DNA from: Lewinellaceae bacterium
Lineage (GTDB): Bacteria > Bacteroidota > Bacteroidia > Chitinophagales > Saprospiraceae
Length of the DNA: 45,583 nucleotides
Direction of reading: 5' to 3'
Assembly (NCBI GenBank): GCA_016712415.1
Contig: JADJRC010000034.1
Coordinates: 1-45,583, forward strand
Part shown: piece after piece, positions 37,892 through 45,583 of the stretch
How positions within the stretch are numbered: position 1 is the first letter of the stretch
Layout: each line of letters begins with the position of its first letter
Notes under the pieces: model-generated
Databases searched by the model: none
Told to the model about the DNA's origin: nothing
Seen by the model: the letters and a program-made list of their open reading frames with translations, nothing else
Translations under genes and position numbers: made by a program

Positions 37892-38551
37892 ATGCTTACC
37901 GAAATCCTCCGGGAACTTTCCGCTTCTAATGTTGTACTGGTTGCCGTTTCCAAAACGCACCCTCCCGGTCGTATCCTTGACCTGTATCATGCCGGACAGC
38001 GCATATTCGGCGAGAACCGCGTTCAGGAGATGCTGGAAAAACACACGGCGCTGCCCGCAGACATCGAATGGCACCTGATTGGCCATTTGCAGACAAATAA
38101 AGTGAAATATATCGCGCCTTTTGTTCGTATGATCCAATCGGTCGACAGCCTGAAGCTGCTGGAAGAGATCGACAAACAGGCCTTGAAAAACGGACGCATT
38201 ATTGACTGCCTGCTGCAATTTCATATCGCCGGAGAGGAGACGAAGTTTGGCATGGATTTGCAGGAGGCTACCGCATTGCTTGCCAGTCCGGAGTTCCGGA
38301 GCCTGAACAATGTCAGGATTTGCGGGGTGATGGGTATGGCAACCTTTACTGAAGACCTTGCGCAGGTGCGGAGCGAGTTTCGCACGTTACGGGCTATTTT
38401 TGAAAACCTGAAACAGGCTTTTTTCTCCGGAAAACCGTATTTCAGGGAGATATCAATGGGAATGTCGGGCGATTGGCGGCTGGCGGTGGAGGAAGGCAGT
38501 ACCATGGTGCGCATCGGAAGCCTGATCTTTGGAGATCGACAATCATATTAA
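37892..38551 (+). CDS. yggS: YggS/PLPBP-family pyridoxal-phosphate homeostasis protein
   Basis: Cytosolic PLP-binding protein, 219 residues, with the start placed at the ATG at 37892 (MLTEILRELSAS). The longer frame begins at a TTG and adds an unconserved 13 residues. Family signatures in order: the PLP lysine K21 in VAVSKTHPP, FGENRVQE, WHLIGHLQTNKVKYI, QSVDSLKLLEEID, a shortened GMGMAT-like segment (GVMGMATF), REISMGMSGDW and VRIGSLIFG. The family controls free PLP and amino-acid levels, without a demonstrated enzymatic reaction. It stands alone after the giant-gene block; a TACCTTTA at 37861-37868 is a possible -7 element. Length is at the lower end for the family. Confidence 0.92.
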   Translation: MLTEILRELSASNVVLVAVSKTHPPGRILDLYHAGQRIFGENRVQEMLEKHTALPADIEWHLIGHLQTNKVKYIAPFVRMIQSVDSLKLLEEIDKQALKNGRIIDCLLQFHIAGEETKFGMDLQEATALLASPEFRSLNNVRICGVMGMATFTEDLAQVRSEFRTLRAIFENLKQAFFSGKPYFREISMGMSGDWRLAVEEGSTMVRIGSLIFGDRQSY

Positions 38552-38579
38552 CGGATGTAATATCCAGATCATAAACATC

Positions 38580-38612
38580 GGGGTGGAAAACGGACTCCCA
38601 CCCTACATTTTT
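38580..38612 (+). terminator. Weak hairpin after yggS, possible terminator
   Basis: GGGTGG (38581-38586) pairs with CCACCC (38598-38603) over an 11-nt loop, followed by TACATTTTT. It lies between yggS and the next exported protein gene. The stem is short, so termination is uncertain. Confidence 0.35.
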
Positions 38613-38628
38613 CCCGAACACAATTTAC

Positions 38629-40797
38629 ATGCTTAGAACATTTTTCCTGCTCACATTAACCCTTATCCTGCCTGTATTTTCCCACGCTCAAGTTATTTCC
38701 ATTGCTCAGGCCCGGTCGCAACCTGCCGGTTCAACCGTTACCGTGCGCGGTGTGGTGACCAACGGCGACGAACTGGGCAAGATTCGCTATCTTCAGGATG
38801 GTACCGCCGGCATTGCGGCCTTTCCCGGCGCCGGTTCGGCTCCCGGCTTTGAGGCGACCGTCGTGTCGGGCGACAGTATTCAGGTGACCGGCACACTGGT
38901 CGTTTTTCACGGACTGCTGGAGATCAGCCCGATTACCGACTGGCAGGTGGTCAGCAAAAATAATCCGCTGCCGGAGCCTAAATCTATCACACTGGCAGGC
39001 ATTTCCGACGCTCTGGAAGGCCAGTTGGTGCGTATTGATTGCGTTAGTTTTAACGATGCGGGAGGTGTTTTCACCACTTCCGGCACCTATGGAATAGTGG
39101 ATGGCAACGGTGTGGCTGCCGATGTGTATATTCGTGCAGGGCACCCCTTGCAGGGTACGCCTGTTCCCCCCGCCACCGTTAACCTTACGGCAATTCTCTC
39201 CGAATACGATGATTTTCAATTGCTTCCGCGCGACGCCGGCGACCTTGTTGCGTCGCCGTGTTTCTTCTTCACGGAAAAACCGGACCAATCGGATATCCAG
39301 AAAAACAGCTTCACCGTCAGTTGGAAAACCAATCAGGTTTCATCGGCCACCCTGCGTTACGGAACGACGCCAACGCCTTCCAACGAGATCGCGCTGCCCA
39401 TGCTGACGCTCACGCATACCTATTCGCTGAATGGCCTGCAGCCGGGTACGATCTATTGGATACAGATAGAAGCCAAGCACAACGGAGATGTAATACAATC
39501 TGAAACGATCCCTTTTGCTACCCAGTCTCTATCCTCAGGGGCAATAAAAGTCTTTTTCAACCATGCCATCGACGAGTCATCGGCCAATGGCCTGACACCT
39601 GCGGGCCAGAGTTTCAATGCGGTGCTGGATGAAACACTTGCCCGTATTGCCGGCGCACAGCAAACGATCGATGTATCGGTTTACAACAACAACCGGATAG
39701 ACATCACCAACGCCCTGAAACTGGCGCATGCCAACGGTGTGCGCGTCCGCTATGTGGCGGCCATCGACGGCAGCAGTCCGGCACTCAACCCCGCCCCGCC
39801 GTTCCCTGTCATTTACGGCAACAGCGCCGCTCTCATGCACAACAAGTTTATGGTCATCGACGCGGACCTGACCGACCAGTGCTGGGTGATGTCCGGATCG
39901 ATGAACTGGACCACCGGCAATATGACCGAAGATTTTAACAATACACTGTTTATTCAGGATCAGTCGCTTGCACGGACCTACCAACTCGAATTTGAAGAAA
40001 TGTGGGGATCGTCGGGCAATTTTCCAGATAACGCCAACAGCCGTTTCGGCGCTGCCAAAAAAGACAACACGCCGCACAAGTTCATCATTGGCAATATACC
40101 CGTGGAATCCTGGTTTTCGCCATCCGACAGGGTGACGAACCGTATTACCGAGGCGATCCAGACGGCCGATTCGGAGGCTCTTTTTGCCCTGCTTACCTTT
40201 ACCAAAGACGAACCGGCCAATGCCCTGATCGATGCCTTCAACAACGGCGTCCAGGTCAGGGGCATGATCGAAAATACAGGCGATCAGGGTACCGAATTCA
40301 ACTACCTCATTTCGCAGGGCGTAAATGTGCAGCACCACAGCCTGGGCGGAACGCTGCACCACAAATACGGCGTTATCGACGCCAGTTTGTCGGGCTCGGC
40401 GCCACTTGTCATCACCGGTTCGCACAACTGGACGTTCTCGGCAGAAACGGCGAATGATGAAAATACGCTCATCATCCATGATGCCGATATTGCCACCCTG
40501 TACAAAGCAGAATTTGAACGGCGGTGGGTGGAGAATACCACTTCAACGAAAGCCCCTGCCGGGCAATCTTTCCAGGTTTTCCCCAACCCCGCTACCACAT
40601 CGATTGCGATAACGGGGGGCATGCAGGGCAAGGTGAGCATATGCGACGCTACCGGTAAGGAGTACCTGTACGACCTGCTGCACAGCAGCGGAACGACCAG
40701 CCTTTCTGTGGCACAATTACCTGTCGGACAGTATTTTGCCATTATCAGGACGAGCCATGGCACGACGACCGTTCCATTTCAAAAAGTTCAGCGTTGA
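38629..40797 (+). CDS. Secreted phospholipase-D-like (double HKD) protein with OB-fold, FN3 and T9SS type-A domains
   Basis: A 722-residue exported protein. Signal peptide MLRTFFLLTLTLILPVFSHA; an OB-fold-like domain at about 22-108 (TVTVRGVVTNGDELGKIRYL ... DSIQVTGTL) and a second similar segment at about 117-205; an FN3 domain at about 213-298. Two PLD domains follow with complete HxK(x4)D motifs: H404/K406/D411 in MHNKFMVID and H577/K579/D584 in LHHKYGVID. Each is followed by a typical GSMNW or GSHNW motif. The C-terminal sorting domain is FQVFPNPATTSIAI...LPVGQYFAIIRTSHG. PLD-family enzymes hydrolyse phosphodiesters of lipids or DNA. The OB-fold partner is reminiscent of secreted nucleases such as YhcR, so an extracellular nuclease is my first guess; substrate not shown. 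Its end overlaps trmN6 by 41 nt. Confidence 0.9.
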   Translation: MLRTFFLLTLTLILPVFSHAQVISIAQARSQPAGSTVTVRGVVTNGDELGKIRYLQDGTAGIAAFPGAGSAPGFEATVVSGDSIQVTGTLVVFHGLLEISPITDWQVVSKNNPLPEPKSITLAGISDALEGQLVRIDCVSFNDAGGVFTTSGTYGIVDGNGVAADVYIRAGHPLQGTPVPPATVNLTAILSEYDDFQLLPRDAGDLVASPCFFFTEKPDQSDIQKNSFTVSWKTNQVSSATLRYGTTPTPSNEIALPMLTLTHTYSLNGLQPGTIYWIQIEAKHNGDVIQSETIPFATQSLSSGAIKVFFNHAIDESSANGLTPAGQSFNAVLDETLARIAGAQQTIDVSVYNNNRIDITNALKLAHANGVRVRYVAAIDGSSPALNPAPPFPVIYGNSAALMHNKFMVIDADLTDQCWVMSGSMNWTTGNMTEDFNNTLFIQDQSLARTYQLEFEEMWGSSGNFPDNANSRFGAAKKDNTPHKFIIGNIPVESWFSPSDRVTNRITEAIQTADSEALFALLTFTKDEPANALIDAFNNGVQVRGMIENTGDQGTEFNYLISQGVNVQHHSLGGTLHHKYGVIDASLSGSAPLVITGSHNWTFSAETANDENTLIIHDADIATLYKAEFERRWVENTTSTKAPAGQSFQVFPNPATTSIAITGGMQGKVSICDATGKEYLYDLLHSSGTTSLSVAQLPVGQYFAIIRTSHGTTTVPFQKVQR

Positions 40798-41482
40798 GCA
40801 GGCTGATGTTGCGCACCCTGTCGGCACCGACGGGGTGCTGCTCGGCGCCTGGGCCGATATCGAAGGCCGCAGCAGCGCGCTCGATATCGGTACCGGCACA
40901 GGGCTGCTGGCATTGATGCTGGCGCAGCGGTTTGAAGCGGCGGGGTCGCAGGATTATTCTATAGATGCGGTAGAGATAAACAGTGCGTCGGCACAATACG
41001 CCGGGCGGAATTTTGAAGCATCGCCCTGGGCGGGCCGGCTGCGGCTCTGGGAAATGGCGGTACAGGATTTTGCTGCGCAAACGGACCGGCGCTTCGATCT
41101 GATCGTCAGCAATCCGCCTTTTTACGCAGAAGCCGTCGCACCGCCCGACTCCGGCCGGCGCCTGGCGCGTCACAGTTCGGCGCTTCCGCCTGTCGATTTG
41201 CTGGACGTCGTAAAAAAACTGCTCGCGGCCGAGGGATGTTTTTGTGCCATCATGCCCTATGAAGGGGGGCGCAGTTTGTGCGAACGGGCAGTCTGGAACG
41301 GGTTGTACTGCACAAAATGGGTGGAAGTCAGGTCGCGGGCCCACAAACCGGTGGAACGGCTGCTGTTGTACTTTGAAAAAACACCGCGCCCCTTTCAATC
41401 GGCGCAGATGACCGTCTATTCAGCGGAAGGGGTATACTCGGATGCCTTCAGAGCGATGACGGAGGCGTTTTACCTACAATAA
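40757..41482 (+). CDS. trmN6: tRNA1(Val) (adenine(37)-N6)-methyltransferase TrmN6
   Basis: SAM-dependent N6-adenine RNA methyltransferase of the YfiC/TrmN6 family, 241 residues, modifying A37 of tRNA1(Val). The start is the ATG at 40757 (MARRPFHFKKFSVEQ), preceded by AGGA and typical of the family. An ATG-like start further upstream (40736) would add 7 residues. Motifs: FHFKKFSVEQADVAHPVGTD, where the conserved family has KQF.V..D....KVGTD; SAM-binding DIGTGTG at about 43-49; acidic VEIN; and the catalytic SNPPFY (N119-P-P-F122). The gene overlaps the preceding PLD gene by 41 nt in another frame, and a terminator follows immediately. Confidence 0.93.
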   Translation: MARRPFHFKKFSVEQADVAHPVGTDGVLLGAWADIEGRSSALDIGTGTGLLALMLAQRFEAAGSQDYSIDAVEINSASAQYAGRNFEASPWAGRLRLWEMAVQDFAAQTDRRFDLIVSNPPFYAEAVAPPDSGRRLARHSSALPPVDLLDVVKKLLAAEGCFCAIMPYEGGRSLCERAVWNGLYCTKWVEVRSRAHKPVERLLLYFEKTPRPFQSAQMTVYSAEGVYSDAFRAMTEAFYLQ

Positions 41483-41519
41483 AAAAGGAAACCGCTTATG
41501 AAGAGCAGGTTTCCTTTTT
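41482..41519 (+). terminator. Terminator after trmN6 (probably bidirectional)
   Basis: AAAAAGGAAACC (41482-41493) and GGTTTCCTTTTT (41508-41519) form a perfect 12-bp stem with a 14-nt loop, with a T-run at its 3' side on the plus strand and A-run on the 5' side. It begins at the trmN6 stop and also faces the convergent small HTH gene. Confidence 0.8.
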
Positions 41520-41570
41520 ATGTTGATCGCCATTTGTACCGGCGAAAAAAGAAGTTTGTATTTTGTTTAG

Positions 41571-41828
41571 TTACTGCAGGGAGATTTTGTGTTCTTCAAT
41601 GATTTTACGTGCAAGGTCTAGGATTGTAGTGTCTTCCAAATGGACAATGCCGCCGCCTGGCCCCGGTTCCAGATGCCATTCCACGATCTGACCCTCCTGA
41701 TATTTATGTGCGCCGAAATAATTGCGTACGGTTTGTTCGTCAATTTTAAGCTCTTCGGCGATCCGGTGAATGCTTCCGGTAGGCAGAGCGTGTTTGATGC
41801 GGCGTAACTCCTCGAAGGTGATATTCAT
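41571..41828 (-). CDS. Small HTH DNA-binding protein
   Basis: An 85-residue protein starting at the ATG at 41828. Residues about 1-40 (FEELRRIKHALPTGSIHRIAEELKIDEQTVRNYFGAH) form a helix-turn-helix of a kind seen in short, conserved Bacteroidota DNA-binding proteins. A Gly-rich middle (LEPGPGGGIVHLED) and a final helix (ILDLARKIIEEH) follow. No partner gene or effector domain is present. It is transcribed opposite to both neighbours. Its target is unknown. Confidence 0.8.
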   Translation of the reverse strand: MNITFEELRRIKHALPTGSIHRIAEELKIDEQTVRNYFGAHKYQEGQIVEWHLEPGPGGGIVHLEDTTILDLARKIIEEHKISLQ

Positions 41829-41961
41829 AAGCCTCAGTTTTAGTGAACGATATGATTTGGAAAGACTAATGGGCTTTTCCCAAAAATTTCCCTAAGGTAT
41901 GTACATCACCAAAGAATATACAAGCGAAAAGGAGAAAAATTTTTCGGCGCAAAAAACATTC

Positions 41962-41969
41962 TATATTTG
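41962..41969 (+). promoter_or_regulatory. Candidate -7 element of the glycosyltransferase gene
   Basis: TATATTTG matches TAnnTTTG and lies 73 nt upstream of the ATG at 42043. The upstream -33 element is not clear. Confidence 0.4.
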
Positions 41970-42042
41970 TCCCGACCTGAGAAATATCATTCGTCCCTGC
42001 CGATAGCAGGCGGGGTTCACATTTTGCTCCCCATCTTTAGAA

Positions 42043-43173
42043 ATGTACCTGCACATTATTTCATTTGATATTCCTTACCCTGCTAACTACGGAGGGGTTA
42101 TCCTTATTTTCAATCAGATAAAAGCCCTTCACAAGCTTGGTGTAAAAGTTATATTGCACTGTTTCCAATATGGAGATCGTGTGCCGCAGACCGAACTGGA
42201 GCGCTATTGCCATGAGGTATATTATTACAAAAGAAGCCGCTCCCTGTTTTACCAGGCCAGTTTTTTGCCCTTCATCATGCGTTCGCGCCGGAGCCGGGCG
42301 CTGATCAAGCGGCTGCGCAGGGATAACCATCCGATCTTGTTCGAAGGCATGCATACGTCTGTTTATGTATGGCATAAAAAGTTGCGCGGCCGGCAAAAAC
42401 TGGTGCGCATGCACAACGTGGAATGGCAATATTACGAGAGCCTTTTTCGCCTCACTGCGCCGACAGAAGTTTTTGAAAAGATCTATTACTTTACGGAGAG
42501 CATAAAACTCCAGCGCATCGAACCGAAGGTGGTGCTGCATGCCGACGAGATTATTGCCATCTCCACGACCGATCTCGCCTATTACCGGGAAATGAAGGCA
42601 AATACGCACTATATCCCGGCTTTTCACCCGAACGAACAGGTGGAAAGCCAGTTGGGCAGGGGAGAATACGTGCTTTTTCACGGCAAACTCAGCGTGCCCG
42701 ACAACGAACGGGCTGCCACCTGGCTTGTCGAAAACGTCTTCTCCAAAATCGACGTGCCTTTTGTTATTGCGGGCATGGCGCCTTCCCAGCGCCTGCGCGA
42801 TCTGGTGCAGGGTTTTGAACACATCAGGCTGATTGAAAATCCGGAGGACCGGGAAATGAACAACCTGATCGCCAAGGCCCAAATCAACCTGCTGATCTCT
42901 TTTCAATCCTCCGGCATAAAACTCAAACTGCTCAATGCGCTGTTCCGGGGCAGGTTCTGTATCGTCAACGACGAAATGGTGAGTGGCACCGGCCTGACCA
43001 AACTGTGTTATGTGCGCAATTCGGCAGCGTCCATCAGCCAAACCATAGAAGCGCTCATCAACGCGCCATTTGAGCAAAGCAAGATCGAAGAACGACGGGC
43101 CATCCTGGAAACAGATTTTTCGAATATTGAAAGCGCGAAAAAACTGATCGGACTGATTAAGTTCGATACCTGA
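42043..43173 (+). CDS. GT-B-fold glycosyltransferase
   Basis: A 376-residue cytosolic or membrane-associated sugar transferase of the glycosyltransferase group 1/4 type. N-terminal Rossmann half: MYLHIISFDIPYPANYGG with Q..ALHKLGVKVILHCF, and HNVEWQYYESL (about 126-136). C-terminal half begins at about 210 with VLFHGKLSVPDNERAATWLV, then FVIAGMAPSQRL and IRLIENPEDREMNNLIAKAQ, and ends in a donor-binding-like NLLISFQSSGIKLKLLNAL region. No signal peptide or transmembrane helix. It is alone between the HTH gene and mqnE, so the pathway (surface polysaccharide or glycolipid) cannot be inferred from context. Confidence 0.87.
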   Translation: MYLHIISFDIPYPANYGGVILIFNQIKALHKLGVKVILHCFQYGDRVPQTELERYCHEVYYYKRSRSLFYQASFLPFIMRSRRSRALIKRLRRDNHPILFEGMHTSVYVWHKKLRGRQKLVRMHNVEWQYYESLFRLTAPTEVFEKIYYFTESIKLQRIEPKVVLHADEIIAISTTDLAYYREMKANTHYIPAFHPNEQVESQLGRGEYVLFHGKLSVPDNERAATWLVENVFSKIDVPFVIAGMAPSQRLRDLVQGFEHIRLIENPEDREMNNLIAKAQINLLISFQSSGIKLKLLNALFRGRFCIVNDEMVSGTGLTKLCYVRNSAASISQTIEALINAPFEQSKIEERRAILETDFSNIESAKKLIGLIKFDT

Positions 43174-43252
43174 CCTATGGTTTTCAAAAAAATCTGAAAA
43201 ATTTGAACAAAGACCCTGCGGTGGGGTTTTTGTTGCAAACCGGATATAATTT

Positions 43253-44458
43253 ATGCGTGGTATCGAACAACTGGACCAACTCCTGAAGGATAAGACACTT
43301 GGCGAAGCACATCGTCAGATTGTCAGAAAAGTAACTGAAAACCAGCGTATTACATTTGATGAGGGCGTTTTTCTGTTCGAACACGGCGACCTTTCTTTCG
43401 TCGGCGCACTCGCCAACTACATCCGGGAAAAGAAGAACGGCGACAACACCTATTTCAACCGCAACTTCCACATTGAACCCACCAATCTGTGTGTTTATGA
43501 TTGCAAATTTTGCTCTTATTCGCGCCTGATCAAACAGCGCAGCGACGCCGATGCCTGGGCATACAGCATGGAGGAAATGTTTGATATCGTCCGGAATTAC
43601 GACGGCCAGCCCGTCACGGAGGTGCATATTGTCGGCGGTGTTTTACCCCAGTACGACCTGCCTTTCTACCTCGAACTTTTTGGTCAAATCAAGGCCCACC
43701 GGCCCGAATTGCACATCAAGGCGCTTACGCCGGTGGAATACCACTATATTTTCAAGAAGGCAAAAGTCAGTTATGAGGAAGGCATGCGCCTCATCCGGGA
43801 CGCGGGGGTTGGCAGCCTGCCCGGCGGTGGCGCAGAGATATTTCATCCCGAAATTCGCGAGCAGATCGCTGCCGATAAATGCAACGCCGAACAATGGCTG
43901 CGCCTTCACGAAATATGGCACGAACTCGGCATGCGCTCCAACGCGACTATGTTGTACGGCCATATCGAACAATGGCGCCACCGCATCGACCACCTCGAAC
44001 AGCTGCGCAGCCTGCAGGATAAAACAGGCGGTTTCCAGACCTTCATTCCGCTCAAATTCCGCAACAAGGACAACCAAATGAGCCATATCCCGGAAAGCAC
44101 CACAGTGGAGGACCTGCGCAACTATGCCATAAGCCGTATTTATCTCGACAATTTCGACCATATCAAGTCATACTGGCCCATGATCGGCCGAACCGCAGCC
44201 CAGTTGTCGCTGGCGTTTGGCGTCGACGATATCGACGGCACCATCGATGACACTACCAAAATATATTCCATGGCGGGCTCGGAAGAACAACACCCGACGC
44301 TGAATACCCAACAACTGGTGGAAATGATCCGCCGTGTCGGTCGCCGCCCCATCGAACGCGATACCTTGTACAATGTGGTACAGGATTTCACCGATACAGT
44401 TTTTGAAGAAGACAAGCAATGGCGGGGGTATTTTGAACTTCCGGTAGTAGGGCAGTGA
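43253..44458 (+). CDS. mqnE: Aminofutalosine synthase MqnE (radical SAM)
   Basis: Radical SAM enzyme of the futalosine route to menaquinone, 401 residues. It joins 3-enolpyruvylbenzoate with adenosine (from SAM) to give aminofutalosine. The [4Fe-4S] cysteines are C80, C84 and C87 (LCVYDCKFCSY). Other family features are FHIEPTNLC, EVHIVGGVLPQYDLPFY, GVGSLPGGGAEIFHPEIREQ (about 187-206), NATMLYGHIE and FIPLKFRNKDNQM. The start is the ATG at 43253, 79 nt after the glycosyltransferase. The histidine phosphatase and mqnA follow in the same orientation, which strongly supports this assignment over the related MqnC. Confidence 0.95.
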   Translation: MRGIEQLDQLLKDKTLGEAHRQIVRKVTENQRITFDEGVFLFEHGDLSFVGALANYIREKKNGDNTYFNRNFHIEPTNLCVYDCKFCSYSRLIKQRSDADAWAYSMEEMFDIVRNYDGQPVTEVHIVGGVLPQYDLPFYLELFGQIKAHRPELHIKALTPVEYHYIFKKAKVSYEEGMRLIRDAGVGSLPGGGAEIFHPEIREQIAADKCNAEQWLRLHEIWHELGMRSNATMLYGHIEQWRHRIDHLEQLRSLQDKTGGFQTFIPLKFRNKDNQMSHIPESTTVEDLRNYAISRIYLDNFDHIKSYWPMIGRTAAQLSLAFGVDDIDGTIDDTTKIYSMAGSEEQHPTLNTQQLVEMIRRVGRRPIERDTLYNVVQDFTDTVFEEDKQWRGYFELPVVGQ

Positions 44459-44460
44459 TG

Positions 44461-44516
44461 TGAATGATGAATGATGAATGATGAATGATGAGTGATGAAT
44501 GATGAATGATGAATGA
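44461..44516. repeat. Heptamer tandem repeat (TGAATGA)8
   Basis: Eight head-to-tail copies of the 7-bp unit TGAATGA, starting 2 nt after the mqnE stop; only the fifth copy differs (TGAGTGA). It fills most of the spacer before the histidine phosphatase gene. Replication slippage could change its length. The unit contains a TGA in every frame, so it is not coding. Confidence 0.9.
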
Positions 44517-44559
44517 TGTGAATGGGCGGGTATCAGTTTGACCATTTAACCTTTCAACA

Positions 44560-45174
44560 ATGACCTTATACATTCTACGGCACGGCGAAACGGAATTAAA
44601 CCGGCAGAATATCGTTCAGGGAAGCGGTGTTGACGCCGAATTGAACGAAACCGGCCGCAAGCAGGCCCGCGCTTTTTTCGAGGCATACGGCAGTATCAAT
44701 TTTGAACTGGTTGTCACCTCCAAACTGATCAGAACCCATCAAACGGTGTCGCATTTCCTGGAACGGGAGATACCCTGGATACAAACGCCGGATATCAACG
44801 AGATCAGCTGGGGCGAGCACGAGGGGCACCCATCCACCCCTGAACGCATTGCCGTGTACAAGCGAATGATCCAGGAGTGGCAATCGGGCAACCTGCACGC
44901 TTCGCTCCCAAGTGGTGAAACGGCCCATCAACTCCGGGAACGAGTAGCGCGTTTTGTGGACTGGCTAAAAACCCGGACAGAGCAGCGTATCCTGATTGCC
45001 ACACACGGCCGTACGATGCGCTGCCTGATTACCCTGCTCAAAAATATGGGGCCCGCCGATATGGAAGGCGTGCCACACGCTAATACCGGTTTGTACGTCA
45101 TTCATTTAAGGGATGGCCAATTTGTTTTTGAACGGGAAAACGATATCAGTCACCTTGGCGCAACCGCTTTGTGA
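44560..45174 (+). CDS. Histidine phosphatase family (phosphoglycerate mutase-like) protein
   Basis: A 204-residue cytosolic phosphatase. The signature LRHGETELN places the phospho-accepting His at H8 after R7; other active-site residues are R58 (LIRTHQ), an acidic residue near E86 (WGEHEGHP) and H149 in IATHGRTMR. The ATG at 44560 is the only sensible start. Family members act on sugar phosphates, nucleotides, cobalamin precursors and others, so the substrate is not predictable. Its place between mqnE and mqnA suggests a link to menaquinone metabolism or simply hitch-hiking. mqnA follows after 19 nt. Confidence 0.9.
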   Translation: MTLYILRHGETELNRQNIVQGSGVDAELNETGRKQARAFFEAYGSINFELVVTSKLIRTHQTVSHFLEREIPWIQTPDINEISWGEHEGHPSTPERIAVYKRMIQEWQSGNLHASLPSGETAHQLRERVARFVDWLKTRTEQRILIATHGRTMRCLITLLKNMGPADMEGVPHANTGLYVIHLRDGQFVFERENDISHLGATAL

Positions 45175-45193
45175 CCAAACCATACCTGTCGAT

Positions 45194-45583
45194 ATGCCAA
45201 AACTACGCCTCTCCGCAGTCAGTTACCTGAACACCAAGCCCTTTATTTACGGGCTGTTCCGGGGCGAGTTCTCGGGCATGATCGATCTCAGCCTCGATAT
45301 TCCTTCCGTATGTGCGCAAAAACTGCTTTCCGGAGAAGTTGATCTGGCGCTTACGCCCGTTGCGGTTATTCCGGACCTGCCGCAGGCGTATCTGGCATCC
45401 GATTTTTGTATCGGCTCGGTCGGCGCGGTAAAAACCGTCTGTATTTATTCGGAAAAACCCCTGAACGAGGTCAAGGGACTACTGCTTGATTTCCATTCGC
45501 GTACTTCAGTCATGCTTGCGCGGGTGCTGTGCAGCGATTACTGGAAGGTTGCACCTGAATTTATCCCCGCGTCTCCGGGATAC
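45194..45583 (+). CDS. mqnA: Chorismate dehydratase MqnA, N-terminal part
   Basis: The first 130 codons; the gene runs past the right window edge. MqnA converts chorismate to 3-enolpyruvylbenzoate, the first step of the futalosine pathway and the substrate of MqnE. Family signatures are SAVSYLNTKPFIYGL (residues 7-21), LLSGEVDLALTPVAVIP (about 45-61), the DFCIGSVGAV motif and the VKGLLLDFHSRTSVMLARVL segment. The start is an ATG at 45194. No signal peptide. Same strand and spacing as the two upstream genes, so one transcript is likely, although the tandem repeat lies between mqnE and the phosphatase. Confidence 0.93.
   Translation, partial: MPKLRLSAVSYLNTKPFIYGLFRGEFSGMIDLSLDIPSVCAQKLLSGEVDLALTPVAVIPDLPQAYLASDFCIGSVGAVKTVCIYSEKPLNEVKGLLLDFHSRTSVMLARVLCSDYWKVAPEFIPASPGY

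Noticed and set aside
1..45583. tRNA or rRNA genes
   Set aside because: No cloverleaf with a TTC-type loop and CCA-proximal stem, and no rRNA-like segment, was noticed on either strand.

Overview
The window looks like a chromosomal fragment of a member of the Bacteroidota, most likely Saprospiria/Saprospiraceae-like. Evidence for this is the type IX secretion (T9SS) C-terminal domains, very large PKD/Ig-repeat proteins with SprB repeats and a gliding-motility-associated (CHU_C-type) C-terminus, Bacteroidota promoters (TTTG, about 20 nt, TAnnTTTG), and futalosine-pathway menaquinone genes. The species cannot be named from the sequence.

Layout. (1) Positions 1-2454, minus strand: a heavy-metal RND efflux operon with a His-rich exported protein, a lipoprotein membrane-fusion adaptor carrying a one-base frameshift, and the start of a CusA/CzcA pump cut by the window edge. 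(2) About 2470-6560: an AT-richer accessory island holding a beta-propeller lipoprotein, an internally deleted IS1182-type transposase relic and a controller-regulated type II restriction-modification system. The C and R genes run left, and a D12-class adenine methyltransferase runs right from a shared regulatory region. R has an in-frame amber codon and M has a one-base frameshift. (3) 6453-7340: about 0.9 kb with hairpins and no convincing gene. (4) 7355-37669: four giant exported proteins, all on the minus strand (about 2114, 2199, 2097 and 2503 residues). They are built from tandem Ig/PKD-like modules plus SprB repeats and end in a type-B T9SS domain. A subtilisin-like protease with a type-A sorting domain sits between the third and fourth on the plus strand. 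(5) 37892-45583: mainly plus-strand genes. These are a YggS-type PLP-binding protein, an exported OB-fold/FN3/double-HKD phospholipase-D-like protein, TrmN6, a small HTH protein (minus strand), a glycosyltransferase, MqnE, a histidine phosphatase and the first 130 codons of MqnA.

How it fits together. The giant proteins, the subtilase and the PLD protein form a cell-surface or secreted set that depends on T9SS and could serve adhesion, gliding or polymer processing. MqnE and MqnA act in the same pathway (chorismate to dehypoxanthine futalosine and cyclic dehypoxanthine futalosine). Three genes are broken by a single missing base, each in a homopolymer run. This pattern suggests assembly/sequencing errors at least as much as biological decay. 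The four giant genes are themselves rich in near-repeats, so their exact copy numbers should be treated as provisional.
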